NCBI RefSeq assembly: GCF_017876115.1
Contig: NZ_JAGINO010000011.1
Coordinates: 1 to 64,000 of the forward strand
Reading direction: 5' to 3'
From: Azospirillum picis
GTDB lineage: Bacteria; Pseudomonadota; Alphaproteobacteria; Azospirillales; Azospirillaceae
Length of the DNA stretch: 64,000 nt
The position numbers were made by a program, and so were the translations under genes. The notes under the pieces were generated by a model that saw only the letters and a list, made by a program, of their open reading frames with translations, had not been told where the DNA came from and ran no database searches. Shown here piece by piece: positions 28,421-37,359 of this stretch; position 1 is the stretch's first letter; each line of letters begins with the position of its first letter.

Positions 28421-29212
28421 ATGCAGGGCAACGATATGCAGGCGGGGCAATCCGGGTCGGGCCGGCCCACGCCGTCCGCCCGGCCGATCATCTCCATCCG
28501 CGGCCTGCGCAAGATGTACGGCAGCTTCTGCGCCTTGTCCGGCATCGACCTCGACGTCGCGGAAGGCGAGGTCGTCGTGCTGCTCGGGCCGTCGGGCTCG
28601 GGGAAATCGACCCTGATCCGCTGCATCAACCTGCTGGAAACCTACGACGCCGGAACCGTCGTGGTGGACGAGGTCGCCGTCCGCCCCGGCCCCAACCTGG
28701 CGGCCGTGCGCAGCGAGGTCGGGATGGTGTTCCAGAGCTTCAACCTGTTTCCCCACATGACCGTGCTGCGCAACGTCGCGTTGGCGCCGATCCGGGTGCG
28801 CAAGCTGGCGCCGAAGGCCGCCGAGGACCGGGCGATGGAACTGCTGACCCGCGTCGGCATCGCCGAGCAGGCCGGCAAGTTTCCCGGCCAGTTGTCCGGC
28901 GGCCAGCAGCAGCGCGTCGCCATCGCCCGCGCGCTGGCGATGGAGCCCAGGATCCTGCTGTTCGACGAACCGACTTCGGCACTCGACCCGGAGATGGTCG
29001 GCGAGGTTCTCGACGTCATGCAGTCGCTGGCCCGCACCGGCGTCACCATGCTGGTCGTCACGCATGAGATGGGGTTTGCCCGGCGCGTGGCCGACCGCGT
29101 GATCTTCATGGAGCGCGGCCAGATCGTCGAGGAGGCGAAGCCGGACGCCTTCTTCTCCGCGCCCAGGGAGGAGCGTGCCCGCGCCTTCCTGCAAGCGGTC
29201 CTGAACCATTGA
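28421..29212 (+). CDS. Amino-acid-type ABC transporter ATPase
   Basis: A 263-residue ATPase of the GlnQ/HisP family. Walker [11 protein letters not shown]-loop [19 protein letters not shown], signature [19 protein letters not shown], Walker [15 protein letters not shown] and H-loop [16 protein letters not shown] second ATG five codons later (28436) could be the start. The stop codon overlaps the TTG start of the next gene. Completes the importer with the binding protein and permease. Confidence 0.93.
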   Translation: MQGNDMQAGQSGSGRPTPSARPIISIRGLRKMYGSFCALSGIDLDVAEGEVVVLLGPSGSGKSTLIRCINLLETYDAGTVVVDEVAVRPGPNLAAVRSEVGMVFQSFNLFPHMTVLRNVALAPIRVRKLAPKAAEDRAMELLTRVGIAEQAGKFPGQLSGGQQQRVAIARALAMEPRILLFDEPTSALDPEMVGEVLDVMQSLARTGVTMLVVTHEMGFARRVADRVIFMERGQIVEEAKPDAFFSAPREERARAFLQAVLNH

Positions 29213-29736
29213 GCGCCCCCCGGATCATCCCGCCGGTGCCGCTGACCGCCGAAGCGTTCGCGCCTTTCGGCACGGTGCTCGCCGCCGGCGGGGGCCGCCC
29301 CTCCCCGGTCAATGACGGGCGGGGCGTCCGTTACGACGCCGAGCACGGGCTGGGCTTCGCCGGCGACCCGCTGCCGCCGGTGCTGGCGCTCTACCGTCTC
29401 ACGCCGTCGCGCCTGCCCTTCGCCGTGACGGCGATGGAACAGCACCCGCTCAGCACCCAGACCTTCGTGCCGATGACCGGCGGACGCTTCCTGGTGGTGG
29501 CCGCCCGCGCCGGCGCGGGCGGCGCGCCGGACCCGGAGACCGCCTGCGCCTTCATCGCCGGCCCCGACCAGGCGATCACCTATGCCGGCGGGGTCTGGCA
29601 CTGTCCGCTCGTGGCTCTCGACGAGACCGCCGACTTCGCCATGATGATGTGGCGCGCTCCCGATCCCGATTCCGACTGCCGTGTCGTCTCCCTGTCCGTG
29701 CCGCTGCTGGTCGCCGACCACGCCGCGGCGACCTGA
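29209..29736 (+). CDS. allA: Ureidoglycolate lyase (AllA family), TTG start
   Basis: A 175-residue enzyme of the AllA family, which splits (S)-ureidoglycolate to glyoxylate and urea, the last step of one allantoin pathway. Characteristic blocks: [39 protein letters not shown] and [24 protein letters not shown], with His residues of the cupin-like active site. The only start compatible with the conserved N-terminus is TTG at 29209, overlapping the ATPase stop (TTGA), so translation is probably coupled. Its presence in a transporter operon points to ureide use as nitrogen source. Confidence 0.85.
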   Translation: MSAPRIIPPVPLTAEAFAPFGTVLAAGGGRPSPVNDGRGVRYDAEHGLGFAGDPLPPVLALYRLTPSRLPFAVTAMEQHPLSTQTFVPMTGGRFLVVAARAGAGGAPDPETACAFIAGPDQAITYAGGVWHCPLVALDETADFAMMMWRAPDPDSDCRVVSLSVPLLVADHAAAT

Positions 29737-29753
29737 CCGAAGGAACTGAACCC

Positions 29754-31007
29754 GTGTCGAACGTGTCGTCCTCCCCGCTTGACCTGTCCTTTGTCCGCTC
29801 CCAGTTCCCGGCGCTCGCCGGCGACTGGACCTTCATGGACAATGCCGGCGGCTCCCAGACCCTGGCCCGCGTCGCCGACCGCATCCGGGACTATCTGCTG
29901 ACCAGCAACGTCCAGCTCGGGGCCAGCTATGGCGTGTCGCGCCGGTCCGGCGCGCGGGTCGCGGACGCCCACGCCCAGGTCGCCGAGCTGATCGGTGCCG
30001 CCCGGCCGGACGAGGTGGTCATGGGGCCGAGCACGACGGCCCTGCTCTACACCCTGTCCGCGGCGATGGCCGGGGGCATCCAGCCCGGCGACGAGATCGT
30101 CGTCACCGACTGCGATCACGAGGCCAACATCGGCCCCTGGCGCAAGCTGGAGGAGAGGGGCGCCGTCATCCGGACCTGGGCCGTCCGCCCCGACAGCCTG
30201 GAGCTGTCGCTGGACGACCTGGACCGCCTGCTGAACGGGCGCACGCGGCTCGTCTGCGTCACCCATGCCTCGAACATCCTCGGCACCATCAACCCGGTGG
30301 CCGACATCGCCCGGCTGGTCCACCGGCACGGCGCCAGGCTGCTGGTGGACGCCGTCGCCTATGCCCCGCACCGTGCCGTGGACGTGGCGGGATGGGACGT
30401 CGACTATTACGTCTTCAGCTTCTACAAGGTCTATGGGCCGCATTTCGCCGTTCTCTACGGCAAGCACGAGCACCTGGCGGCGCTGCCCAGCCTGAACCAC
30501 TACTTCATCGACCGCTCGGTGATCCCCTACAAGCTCCAGCCCGGCAACGTGAATTACGAACTGGCCGTCGGCTGCACCGGCATCGTCGACTACCTCGCGG
30601 AACTGGGGGAGCGCTGCGGTGCCGCCGGTTCGCGCCGGGCGAGGATCGAGGCCGCCTTCGACGCCATCGCCGCCCACGAGGAGGCGCTTGCCGAACGGCT
30701 GCTCTCCTACCTGCGCCGGCGCAAGGACGTGAGGATCGTCGGCCACTCCGCGGCCGACCGGGGCCTGCGGGTTCCGACCATCAGCTTCGTGGTCGACGGG
30801 CGGCGGTCCGACGAGGTGGTGAGCGCCGTCGACTCCGCGATGATCGGCATCCGCTTCGGCGATTTCTACGCCCGGCGCCTGATCGAGAAGCTGGGGCTGG
30901 CCGCGGTGAACGGCGTGATCCGCGTGTCGCTTGTTCACTACAACACGCTCGACGAAGTCGACCGTCTCGTAGAGGCGCTCGGCCGGGCCATGCCGCAGGG
31001 GCGGTGA
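29754..31007 (+). CDS. Class V aminotransferase (cysteine-desulfurase-like)
   Basis: 417 residues from GTG 29754, preceded by AAGGAACTG. PLP-dependent fold type I: His122 (DCDHEAN) stacks on the ring, Asp199 (LLVDAVAYAPH) contacts the pyridine nitrogen, and Lys225 in FSFYKVYGPHFAVLYG forms the Schiff base. It resembles the cysteine-desulfurase-like subgroup of class V, but neither the usual catalytic-Cys loop nor any Fe-S assembly neighbour is visible. Being between AllA and a hydantoinase, it could act on a ureido amino acid, for example as a ureidoglycine-type aminotransferase; this is context-based and uncertain. Confidence 0.8.
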   Translation: MSNVSSSPLDLSFVRSQFPALAGDWTFMDNAGGSQTLARVADRIRDYLLTSNVQLGASYGVSRRSGARVADAHAQVAELIGAARPDEVVMGPSTTALLYTLSAAMAGGIQPGDEIVVTDCDHEANIGPWRKLEERGAVIRTWAVRPDSLELSLDDLDRLLNGRTRLVCVTHASNILGTINPVADIARLVHRHGARLLVDAVAYAPHRAVDVAGWDVDYYVFSFYKVYGPHFAVLYGKHEHLAALPSLNHYFIDRSVIPYKLQPGNVNYELAVGCTGIVDYLAELGERCGAAGSRRARIEAAFDAIAAHEEALAERLLSYLRRRKDVRIVGHSAADRGLRVPTISFVVDGRRSDEVVSAVDSAMIGIRFGDFYARRLIEKLGLAAVNGVIRVSLVHYNTLDEVDRLVEALGRAMPQGR

Positions 31008-31052
31008 GCGCAGCGGCGATCAGCCGATCACAACTGGAACGGGATAAGGCAC

Positions 31053-32489
31053 ATGGCTGAGTTCGATCTGGTGGTGCGCAACGGCACGGTGGTCACGGCC
31101 GCCGACGTCAGCCGCTGCGACATTGGCATCAAGGATGGCCGCATCGTGGCCCTGGCCGAACGGCTGGACGCCTCCGGCCCGGTGCTCGACGCCGCCGGCA
31201 AGCTCGTGATGCCGGGCGGCATCGACAGCCACGTCCACATCGCGCAGGACGGGGACGACGGCACCGTCATGGCCGACGATTTCCGCAGCGGAACCCTGTC
31301 GGCCGCCTTCGGCGGCAACACGACGGTCATCCCCTTCGCGCTGCAGCCCAAGGGCCGGTCGCTGCGCGCCGCGGTCCAGGCCTACCACGCGCGGGCGGAA
31401 GGCCAGTGCCTGACCGACTATTCCTTCCATCTCATCATCTCCGACCCCACCGAGCAGGTGCTGGGCCAGGAACTGCCCGCCCTGGTCCAGGACGGCTACA
31501 CCTCGTTCAAGGTCTTCATGACCTATGACGACCTGAAGCTGAACGACCGCGAGCTTCTGGAGGTGTTCGACATGGCCCGGCGCGAGAAGGCGCTGGTGAT
31601 GGTCCATGCCGAAGGCTACGACGCCATCAAGTTCCTGACGGAGCGGCTGGAGCGTGCCGGCCGCACCGACCCCTACTACCACGCCGAATCCCGGCCGATC
31701 CCGGTCGAGCGCGAGGCGACCCACCGCGCCATCTCCTTCGCCGAGATCGTGGACGTGCCGATCATGATCGTCCACGTCTCCTCCGCCGACGCGATCGAAC
31801 AGATCCGCTGGGCGCAAAGCCGCGGCCTGAAGGTGTATGCCGAGACCTGCACCCAGTACCTGACACTCACGGCCGAGGACCTGAAGGGTTTGAACATGGA
31901 GGGGGCGAAATACGTCTGCAGCCCGCCGCCGCGGGACAGGGAAAGCCAGGAGGCCTGCTGGACCGGCCTTCAGTCCGGCCTCTTCTCCGTCTTCTCCTCC
32001 GACCATTGCCCGTTCCGCTTCGACAGCCCTGCCGGCAAGAAGAAGCAGGGTGAGCGGACGGCGTTCAAATGGGTCCCCAACGGCATCCCCGGCGTCGAGG
32101 TCCGCCTGCCGATCCTGTTCTCGGAAGGGGTGGGAAAGGGGCGGATATCCCTGCAGGAGTTCGTCGCCCTGACGGCCACCAACCATGCCCGCATGTACGG
32201 CCTCGCCCCGCGCAAGGGCAGCATCGCCATCGGGGCAGACGCGGACATCGTGCTGTGGGATCCCGACAGGACGGTGACGATCACCCAGGATCTGATGCAT
32301 CACGGCGCCGACTACACGCCCTATGAGGGGATGGAGGTGACGGGCTGGCCGGAAACCGTCCTGCTGCGCGGAAAGGTCATCATCGACAAGGGCGTCCAGA
32401 CCGGCAAGGCGGGCGACGGCCGCTTCCTGCACCGGTCGATCTCGCCCTTCGCGGCTCCGCGCGGTCGCCGTCCGACGCAGTACGACTGA
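31053..32489 (+). CDS. Dihydropyrimidinase/hydantoinase-type amidohydrolase
   Basis: A 478-residue cyclic amidohydrolase that opens five- or six-membered cyclic ureides. Binuclear metal ligands: His60 and His62 (GGIDSHVHI), carboxylated Lys153 (GYTSFKVFMTYDD), His185 (VMVHAEG), His241 (IVHVSS) and the Asp of FSSDHCPF. The sequence is of D-hydantoinase/dihydropyrimidinase type rather than allantoinase or dihydroorotase. Last gene of the ABC-AllA-aminotransferase run; the N-carbamoyl product would need a further amidohydrolase, which is not encoded here. Substrate could be a hydantoin, dihydropyrimidine or allantoin. Confidence 0.88.
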   Translation: MAEFDLVVRNGTVVTAADVSRCDIGIKDGRIVALAERLDASGPVLDAAGKLVMPGGIDSHVHIAQDGDDGTVMADDFRSGTLSAAFGGNTTVIPFALQPKGRSLRAAVQAYHARAEGQCLTDYSFHLIISDPTEQVLGQELPALVQDGYTSFKVFMTYDDLKLNDRELLEVFDMARREKALVMVHAEGYDAIKFLTERLERAGRTDPYYHAESRPIPVEREATHRAISFAEIVDVPIMIVHVSSADAIEQIRWAQSRGLKVYAETCTQYLTLTAEDLKGLNMEGAKYVCSPPPRDRESQEACWTGLQSGLFSVFSSDHCPFRFDSPAGKKKQGERTAFKWVPNGIPGVEVRLPILFSEGVGKGRISLQEFVALTATNHARMYGLAPRKGSIAIGADADIVLWDPDRTVTITQDLMHHGADYTPYEGMEVTGWPETVLLRGKVIIDKGVQTGKAGDGRFLHRSISPFAAPRGRRPTQYD

Positions 32490-32771
32490 GCGGGGGGCGC
32501 TGCCGTGCGTCGGCCCTGCGGCAGCGCCCTCCACCGGTCTTCGTTCACCGGTCTTGGACGGCCGATGGGCTCAGCTTGACCTGCATCAGAGCCGTCCCGG
32601 CCGCCGGGCGCTATCCATGCTGCGGCGGCGCTTGGCGCGGCTCCGCCGTGACGGCATCCTCCGCCCGTGGAACGTCGGGTGCCCACCGCAGATGGACGTG
32701 GATCGAGGTCGGCTTTGAGGATGGCCAGGAACGGATACGGACTGGGCGGCCGGATGGCCGGAGCGTTCCCC

Positions 32772-34646
32772 ATGGTCCCGCGCTCCGCTCTCCGCGTGCT
32801 CATCGCGGCGGTCGTCCTGACCGTTTGCCACCCCGTCGGAGCCACATCGGCCTCGATGTCGCCGCCCCTGCCGCCGATCCGGGTCGCCGTGCTGGCCTAT
32901 CGCGGCGGCGACCATGCGAACGCCGTTTGGGAGCCGACCATCCGCTATCTGGCCGGGCGCTTTCCCGACCGCGGCGCGGAGATGGTGCCGCTGGACCTGC
33001 CGGGCATGGAGGAGGCGGTACAGGGGCGTACCGTCGATTTCGTCCTGACCAACACCGGCAACTATGTCGAGCTCGAGGCGCGGCACGGCATCGCCCGCAT
33101 CGCCACCCTCCAATCCTCCCGGACCGGAACCTCCGGCGCGTCGGTCGGCTCGGCGCTGATCGTCCGCGCCGACCGCGCCGATATCCGGGACCTCGCCGAT
33201 CTCAAGGGGCGGACGGTCCTGGCCAGCGATCCCGACGCCTTCGGCGGCTTCCAGGTCGCCTGGGGCGAGATGGTCAAGGCCGGGATCGATCCCTATCGCG
33301 ACCTGAAGGAGCTCCGCTTCTCCGGCTTTCCCCTGGATCGCATCGCCTTCGCGGTGCGCGATGGCGACAGCGACGTCGGCGTGCTGCGCGCCTGCCTGCT
33401 GGAGGAACTCGCCGCCGAAGGGCGGATCGATCCCGGCCGGTTCCGGGTTCTGGCGCCGAAGGCTCCTCCCGGCTTCGGCTGTTCCGTATCCACGGACCTC
33501 TATCCCGACTGGCCGCTCGCCCGGCTCGCCTCGACGCCGGAGACGCTGGCGAAGGCGGTTGCCGTCGCCCTGTTCCAGATGCCCGCGAACGACCCGGCGG
33601 CTGCGGCCGGCGGCTATGCCGGCTGGACGGTGCCGCTCGACTACCAGCCCGTCCACGCCCTCTTCCGCTCCCTGCGCATCGGGCCTTACCGTTACCTGCG
33701 CGAGCTGTCGCTGGTCGACATCGCCCGGGAGCATTGGCAGTGGCTCGCCGTCGCGGCCCTGGCGCTGCTGTGGTGGGCGATCCATTCGCTGCGGGTGGAG
33801 CACCTGATCAAGGTGCGCACCGCGGAGCTCCATGCCGCCAACCGCGGCCTCCGCCATGAGATGGCGGAGCGCCGGCGGGCGGAGGAGGTCGCCCGCGAGC
33901 GGCAGAAGGACATGGACCACATCGCCCGCCTGTCCATCCTCGGCGAAATGGCCAGCAACCTGGCTCATGAGCTCAACCAGCCGCTCGGCGCCATCTCCAA
34001 CTACGCCCGCGGCTGTACCCGGCGCCTGGAGGCCGGAACCGGCGACCCGGCCCAACTGGCGGGGGCCACGCGGGCCATCGCGGAGCAGGCCGAGCGGGCC
34101 GGGCAGATCATCGCGCGCATCCGCAACTTCGTGCGCAAGCGCGCGCCGCAGCCGGAACCGATGGATGTCAACGACGGCGTCCATGCCGCCGTTGCCCTGT
34201 GCGAGGGGCAGGCGCGCACCGACAGCGCCGCCATCACCCTCAGTCTCGCCGGCGACCTGCCGCCCGTGCTTGCCGACCGCGTCCAGATCGAGCAGGTCAT
34301 CCTGAACCTGGTCAAGAACGCGCTGGACGCGATGGCGGACACGAAGCCCGGCGGTGCGGGCGACGCCGTCCGCGTCGTGAGCATCCGCACCGGACGGGAC
34401 CGGGAGGGGCGGGTCGAGGTCGCGGTGGCCGACCGCGGCCACGGGCTGGCGGCCGACGCCAAGGCGCGCCTGTTCGAGCCATTCTTCACCACCAAGCCGG
34501 GCGGCATGGGTCTGGGGCTGTCGATCTGCCGGACCATCGTGGAGGCCCATGGCGGCCACCTGTGGGCGAGCGACAATCCCGGTGGCGGCACCGTGATGCG
34601 GTTCGTGCTGCCCGCCACGACCGAGGAGCACCGCGATGACCGCTGA
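32772..34646 (+). CDS. ttrS: TtrS-like sensor histidine kinase with periplasmic PhnD-type domain
   Basis: 624 residues. A signal-anchor (about 5-25) precedes a periplasmic phosphonate-binding-protein-like sensor domain (about 35-310: IRVAVLAYRGGDHANAVWEPTIRYLAGRFP, VDFVLTNTGNYVELEARHG, DLKGRTVLASDPDAFGGFQVAWGEM, VGVLRACLLEELA). A transmembrane helix at about 322-340, a coiled coil, then the kinase core with His399 (EMASNLAHELNQPLGAISN) and HATPase (NLVKNALDAMAD, GGMGLGLSICRTIVEAHGGHLWA). This architecture is that of the tetrathionate sensor TtrS. ATG 32772 is chosen for the GGAG eight bases upstream; in-frame ATGs at 32721 and 32754 are alternatives. Confidence 0.85.
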   Translation: MVPRSALRVLIAAVVLTVCHPVGATSASMSPPLPPIRVAVLAYRGGDHANAVWEPTIRYLAGRFPDRGAEMVPLDLPGMEEAVQGRTVDFVLTNTGNYVELEARHGIARIATLQSSRTGTSGASVGSALIVRADRADIRDLADLKGRTVLASDPDAFGGFQVAWGEMVKAGIDPYRDLKELRFSGFPLDRIAFAVRDGDSDVGVLRACLLEELAAEGRIDPGRFRVLAPKAPPGFGCSVSTDLYPDWPLARLASTPETLAKAVAVALFQMPANDPAAAAGGYAGWTVPLDYQPVHALFRSLRIGPYRYLRELSLVDIAREHWQWLAVAALALLWWAIHSLRVEHLIKVRTAELHAANRGLRHEMAERRRAEEVARERQKDMDHIARLSILGEMASNLAHELNQPLGAISNYARGCTRRLEAGTGDPAQLAGATRAIAEQAERAGQIIARIRNFVRKRAPQPEPMDVNDGVHAAVALCEGQARTDSAAITLSLAGDLPPVLADRVQIEQVILNLVKNALDAMADTKPGGAGDAVRVVSIRTGRDREGRVEVAVADRGHGLAADAKARLFEPFFTTKPGGMGLGLSICRTIVEAHGGHLWASDNPGGGTVMRFVLPATTEEHRDDR

Positions 34647-35262
34647 TCCGAAACCCGCCGACATTGCCCGGACCGTCTATGTCGTCGATGACGACCCCGC
34701 GATGCGGCATTCGCTGGCATGGCTGATCGGCGCGCTCGGGGTTCCCGTCGAGTGCTTCGGGTCCGGCGAGGAGTTCCTGCATGCCGTCCGTCCCGAGCGG
34801 CCCGGCTGCCTCGTCACCGATGTCCGCATGCCGGGGATGAGCGGGCTGGAGCTGCAGGACACGCTCGCGCGCGCCGGCTCGATGCTGGCCGTCGTCGTCA
34901 TCACCGGCCACGGCGACGTGCCGATGGCGGCCCGCGCCTTCCGCGGCGGGGCCGTCGATTTCATCGAGAAGCCGTTCAACGACCAGATCCTGCTCGATCG
35001 CGTCCACGAGGCGCTGGAGACGTCGACGCGCGCCTGGGCCGCGCATGCCCGCAAGGCCGGCCTCCGCTCGCTGCTGGCGCGCCTGACGCCCCGCGAGCGG
35101 CAGGTCGCCGATCTCGTGGTGGCGGGCAAGCTCAACAAGGTGATCGCCGCGGAGATCAACCTCAGTCCCAAGACGGTCGAGGTCCACCGCCACAACGTGA
35201 TGGAAAAGCTCGAGGTCGGCTCGGTCGCCGACCTGACGCGGTTGCTCATCGAGGCGGAGTGA
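34636..35262 (+). CDS. ttrR: TtrR-like response regulator (FixJ/NarL type)
   Basis: A 208-residue two-domain regulator. Receiver at about 12-130 with acidic pair in VYVVDDDPAMRHSLAWL, phospho-acceptor Asp62 in CLVTDVRMPGMSGLEL, Thr in VVVITGHGDVPMAARAFRGGAVDFIEKPF. LuxR-type helix-turn-helix at about 150-205 (LTPRERQVADLVVAGKLNKVIAAEINLSPKTVEVHRHNVMEKL). Its ATG lies 11 bases inside the kinase gene, so the pair is coupled. Expected to activate the reductase operon that starts 172 bases downstream. Confidence 0.88.
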   Translation: MTADPKPADIARTVYVVDDDPAMRHSLAWLIGALGVPVECFGSGEEFLHAVRPERPGCLVTDVRMPGMSGLELQDTLARAGSMLAVVVITGHGDVPMAARAFRGGAVDFIEKPFNDQILLDRVHEALETSTRAWAAHARKAGLRSLLARLTPRERQVADLVVAGKLNKVIAAEINLSPKTVEVHRHNVMEKLEVGSVADLTRLLIEAE

Positions 35263-35307
35263 AGCCTCGCCCTGCGGGGCGATCCCCCCGCGGCCGCGAC
35301 ATGTCGT

Positions 35308-35353
35308 CACTGGGGAAGATCCTAGAAAGTCTAGGAAACCTCCCAGTGGGAGG
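35308..35353. promoter_or_regulatory. Nested and overlapping dyads upstream of ttrB
   Basis: Inner dyad TCCTAGA (35320-35326) AAG TCTAGGA (35330-35336) and outer dyad CACTGGG (35308-35314)/CCCAGTG (35342-35348) share the same centre, 35328. A third dyad CCTCCC (35339-35344) AGT GGGAGG (35348-35353) overlaps the outer right arm. Two of them fit CCT-N9-AGG with centres 18 bases apart. Probable TtrR binding region; an RNA role with alternative pairings is also possible. Confidence 0.6.
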
Positions 35354-35434
35354 GGCGGGAGCCCGCCGGATACCTTCACACCACGGCAACCGCCGACTGG
35401 CGGGCGCCAGCGAACAGGTGCGAAGGGGCCAGTC

Positions 35435-36220
35435 ATGGATCAGTCACGGCGCAACTTCTGCCTCGGCGTCGGCGCCGCCACGGCGGGGGCGGCCACGCTC
35501 CCGCCCGTCCCGGCGGAGGCGGCCGCCACGCGGCAGGGCGGCGATCCGGCGCACCGCTGGGGCATGGTGGTTGACGTGCGCAAATGCGTCGGCTGCCAAG
35601 CCTGCACGGTGGCCTGCATCATGGAGAACGACGTCCCCGAAAACAGCTTCCGCACCATCGTCTCGACCTACGAGGTGACCGAGGAGGGGCGGAGCGGGAC
35701 CTACATGCTGCCGCGGCTGTGCAACCACTGCGAGGACCCGCCCTGCATCCCGGTCTGCCCCACCGGCGCGACCTACCAGCGCCGGGACGGCATCGTGGTG
35801 GTCGACAACACGGTGTGCGTCGGCTGCGCCTATTGCGTCCAGGCCTGTCCCTACGATGCGCGCTTCATCAACCACGAAACCCAGACCGCCGACAAATGCA
35901 CCTTCTGCGTCCACCGCGTCGAGGCGGGGCTGCTGCCCGCCTGCGTCGAGACCTGTGTCGGCGGTGCGCGCATCTTCGGCGACCTGAACGACCCCGGCAG
36001 CACGGTGTCGGCGCTGGTCCGCGACCAGGCGCCGAAGGTGCTGAAGCCCGAGCAGGGCACCCAGCCGCGCGTCTTCTACATCGGCCTCGATCCCAAGTTC
36101 CAGGGCAAGGTCGACGGCACCCCGACCCTGTGGCGCCCGAGCGCCGCCGCTGAACACGACGACGGGTACCGCGTCGATGAAGCGCATGCCGAACCGCGAG
36201 CCGCGAAGGAGCACGCATGA
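35435..36220 (+). CDS. ttrB: Tetrathionate reductase iron-sulfur subunit
   Basis: A 261-residue periplasmic electron-transfer subunit. Tat signal MDQSRRNFCLGVGAATAGAA, then four cysteine clusters for four [4Fe-4S] centres: CVGCQACTVAC, CNHCEDPPCIPVCP, CVGCAYCVQACP and CTFCVHRVEAGLLPACVETC. This pattern is of the DmsB/NrfC/TtrB type; the Tat signal and the order B-C-A after a TtrSR pair favour TtrB. It would pass electrons from the membrane subunit to TtrA. Its stop overlaps the ttrC ATG (ATGA). Confidence 0.85.
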   Translation: MDQSRRNFCLGVGAATAGAATLPPVPAEAAATRQGGDPAHRWGMVVDVRKCVGCQACTVACIMENDVPENSFRTIVSTYEVTEEGRSGTYMLPRLCNHCEDPPCIPVCPTGATYQRRDGIVVVDNTVCVGCAYCVQACPYDARFINHETQTADKCTFCVHRVEAGLLPACVETCVGGARIFGDLNDPGSTVSALVRDQAPKVLKPEQGTQPRVFYIGLDPKFQGKVDGTPTLWRPSAAAEHDDGYRVDEAHAEPRAAKEHA

Positions 36221-37329
36221 TGGACACCAGCATCGTCGAGGTCATCAACGTGACCCGCGAGGTCGCGTGGCTCCCCTGGGCCGTGCAGTATTTCTTCCTG
36301 ATCGGCCTGTCGGTCGGCGGCCTGCTGCTCAGCCTGCCGGGTTACGCCTTCGCCCGCGCGGGCTGGCGCAAGCTGGGCCGCGTCGCCCTGCTGGCGGCGC
36401 TGACCTGCGGGCTGGCGGCGCCGGTCGCCCTGCTGTCCGACCTGCACCAGCCCGGCCGCTTCTGGCATTTCTACGTGGTGTTCCGCCCGACCTCCTGGAT
36501 GTGGTGGGGCTCCATCATCATCCCGCTCTATGTGACGGCGCTGCTGGTCTACGGCTGGGCCTGCCTGCGCGAGGAGCTGCACGAACAGGGCCGCGTCGAC
36601 AGCCGCCTCGCCGCGCTCTATCGACTGGCCGCCCTGGGCGGTGGGCGCGACGACCGGCTGATCCGCACCGCCGGGCTCGTCGCCCTCGCCGCATCCCTGC
36701 TGGTCGCGCTCTATACCGGCAGCGAGGTCGCCGTCGTCAGGGCGCGCCCGCTTTGGCACACGCCGTTCCTGCCCGTCCAGTTCCTCGCCACCGCGCTGGC
36801 CGGCGCCGCCGGCCTGGTGCTCCTGCTGAACCGCTTCGCCGCGGACGGCGACCGTGACGTCGAGGTGCGGGCGAACCGCCTGCTGGCCGCCGCCCTGGGC
36901 GCGGTGATGCTGGTCGGCGCACTGTGGCTGGCGCTCGGCCTGTCCGGGCTGGAACCGACGCATGCCGAGGCGTTGCGCAGCGTCGCCGGGTCGGAGGCGT
37001 GGCGGGTCACCGCCGTCTGGGCGGTCGCCGCCACCGTGCTGCCCTTCGCCATCGCCGTTGCCAAGCCCGCCGGCACCGGCCTGCTGACCGGGCTGGTCGC
37101 CGTGCATGGCGCCTGGATGTTCCGCTGGACCGTCTTCATCGGCGGGCAGACCGTGCCGAAGACCGGCGCCGGCTTCTACGAGTATGCGCTTCCCGCCGGT
37201 CCGGACGGGGTGCTCGGCATCGTCGGCACCGCCGGGCTGTGGATGTTCCTGCTGCTCGCCGTCACCGCCGTCCTGCCGATCCCGCGCCGTGCCGCGCCCG
37301 GCATGCCCCATCCCATCGCCGCCGAATAG
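36217..37329 (+). CDS. ttrC: Tetrathionate reductase membrane subunit (NrfD family)
   Basis: A 370-residue inner-membrane protein of the NrfD/PsrC family, which oxidises quinol and feeds electrons to the iron-sulfur subunit. About nine hydrophobic segments are visible, beginning PWAVQYFFLIGLSVGGLLLSLPGYAF, with LLSDLHQPGRFWHFYVVFRPTSWMWWGSIIIPLYVTAL as the family's quinol-site region. It is co-transcribed with ttrB and ttrA. Confidence 0.85.
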   Translation: MMDTSIVEVINVTREVAWLPWAVQYFFLIGLSVGGLLLSLPGYAFARAGWRKLGRVALLAALTCGLAAPVALLSDLHQPGRFWHFYVVFRPTSWMWWGSIIIPLYVTALLVYGWACLREELHEQGRVDSRLAALYRLAALGGGRDDRLIRTAGLVALAASLLVALYTGSEVAVVRARPLWHTPFLPVQFLATALAGAAGLVLLLNRFAADGDRDVEVRANRLLAAALGAVMLVGALWLALGLSGLEPTHAEALRSVAGSEAWRVTAVWAVAATVLPFAIAVAKPAGTGLLTGLVAVHGAWMFRWTVFIGGQTVPKTGAGFYEYALPAGPDGVLGIVGTAGLWMFLLLAVTAVLPIPRRAAPGMPHPIAAE

Positions 37330-37359
37330 ACCGCCCGCCGGACCACCGGAGACACCGCC

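Noticed and set aside
29754..31007. Naming the class V aminotransferase a cysteine desulfurase
   Set aside because: No catalytic cysteine loop could be identified and there are no iron-sulfur assembly neighbours; context points to ureide metabolism.
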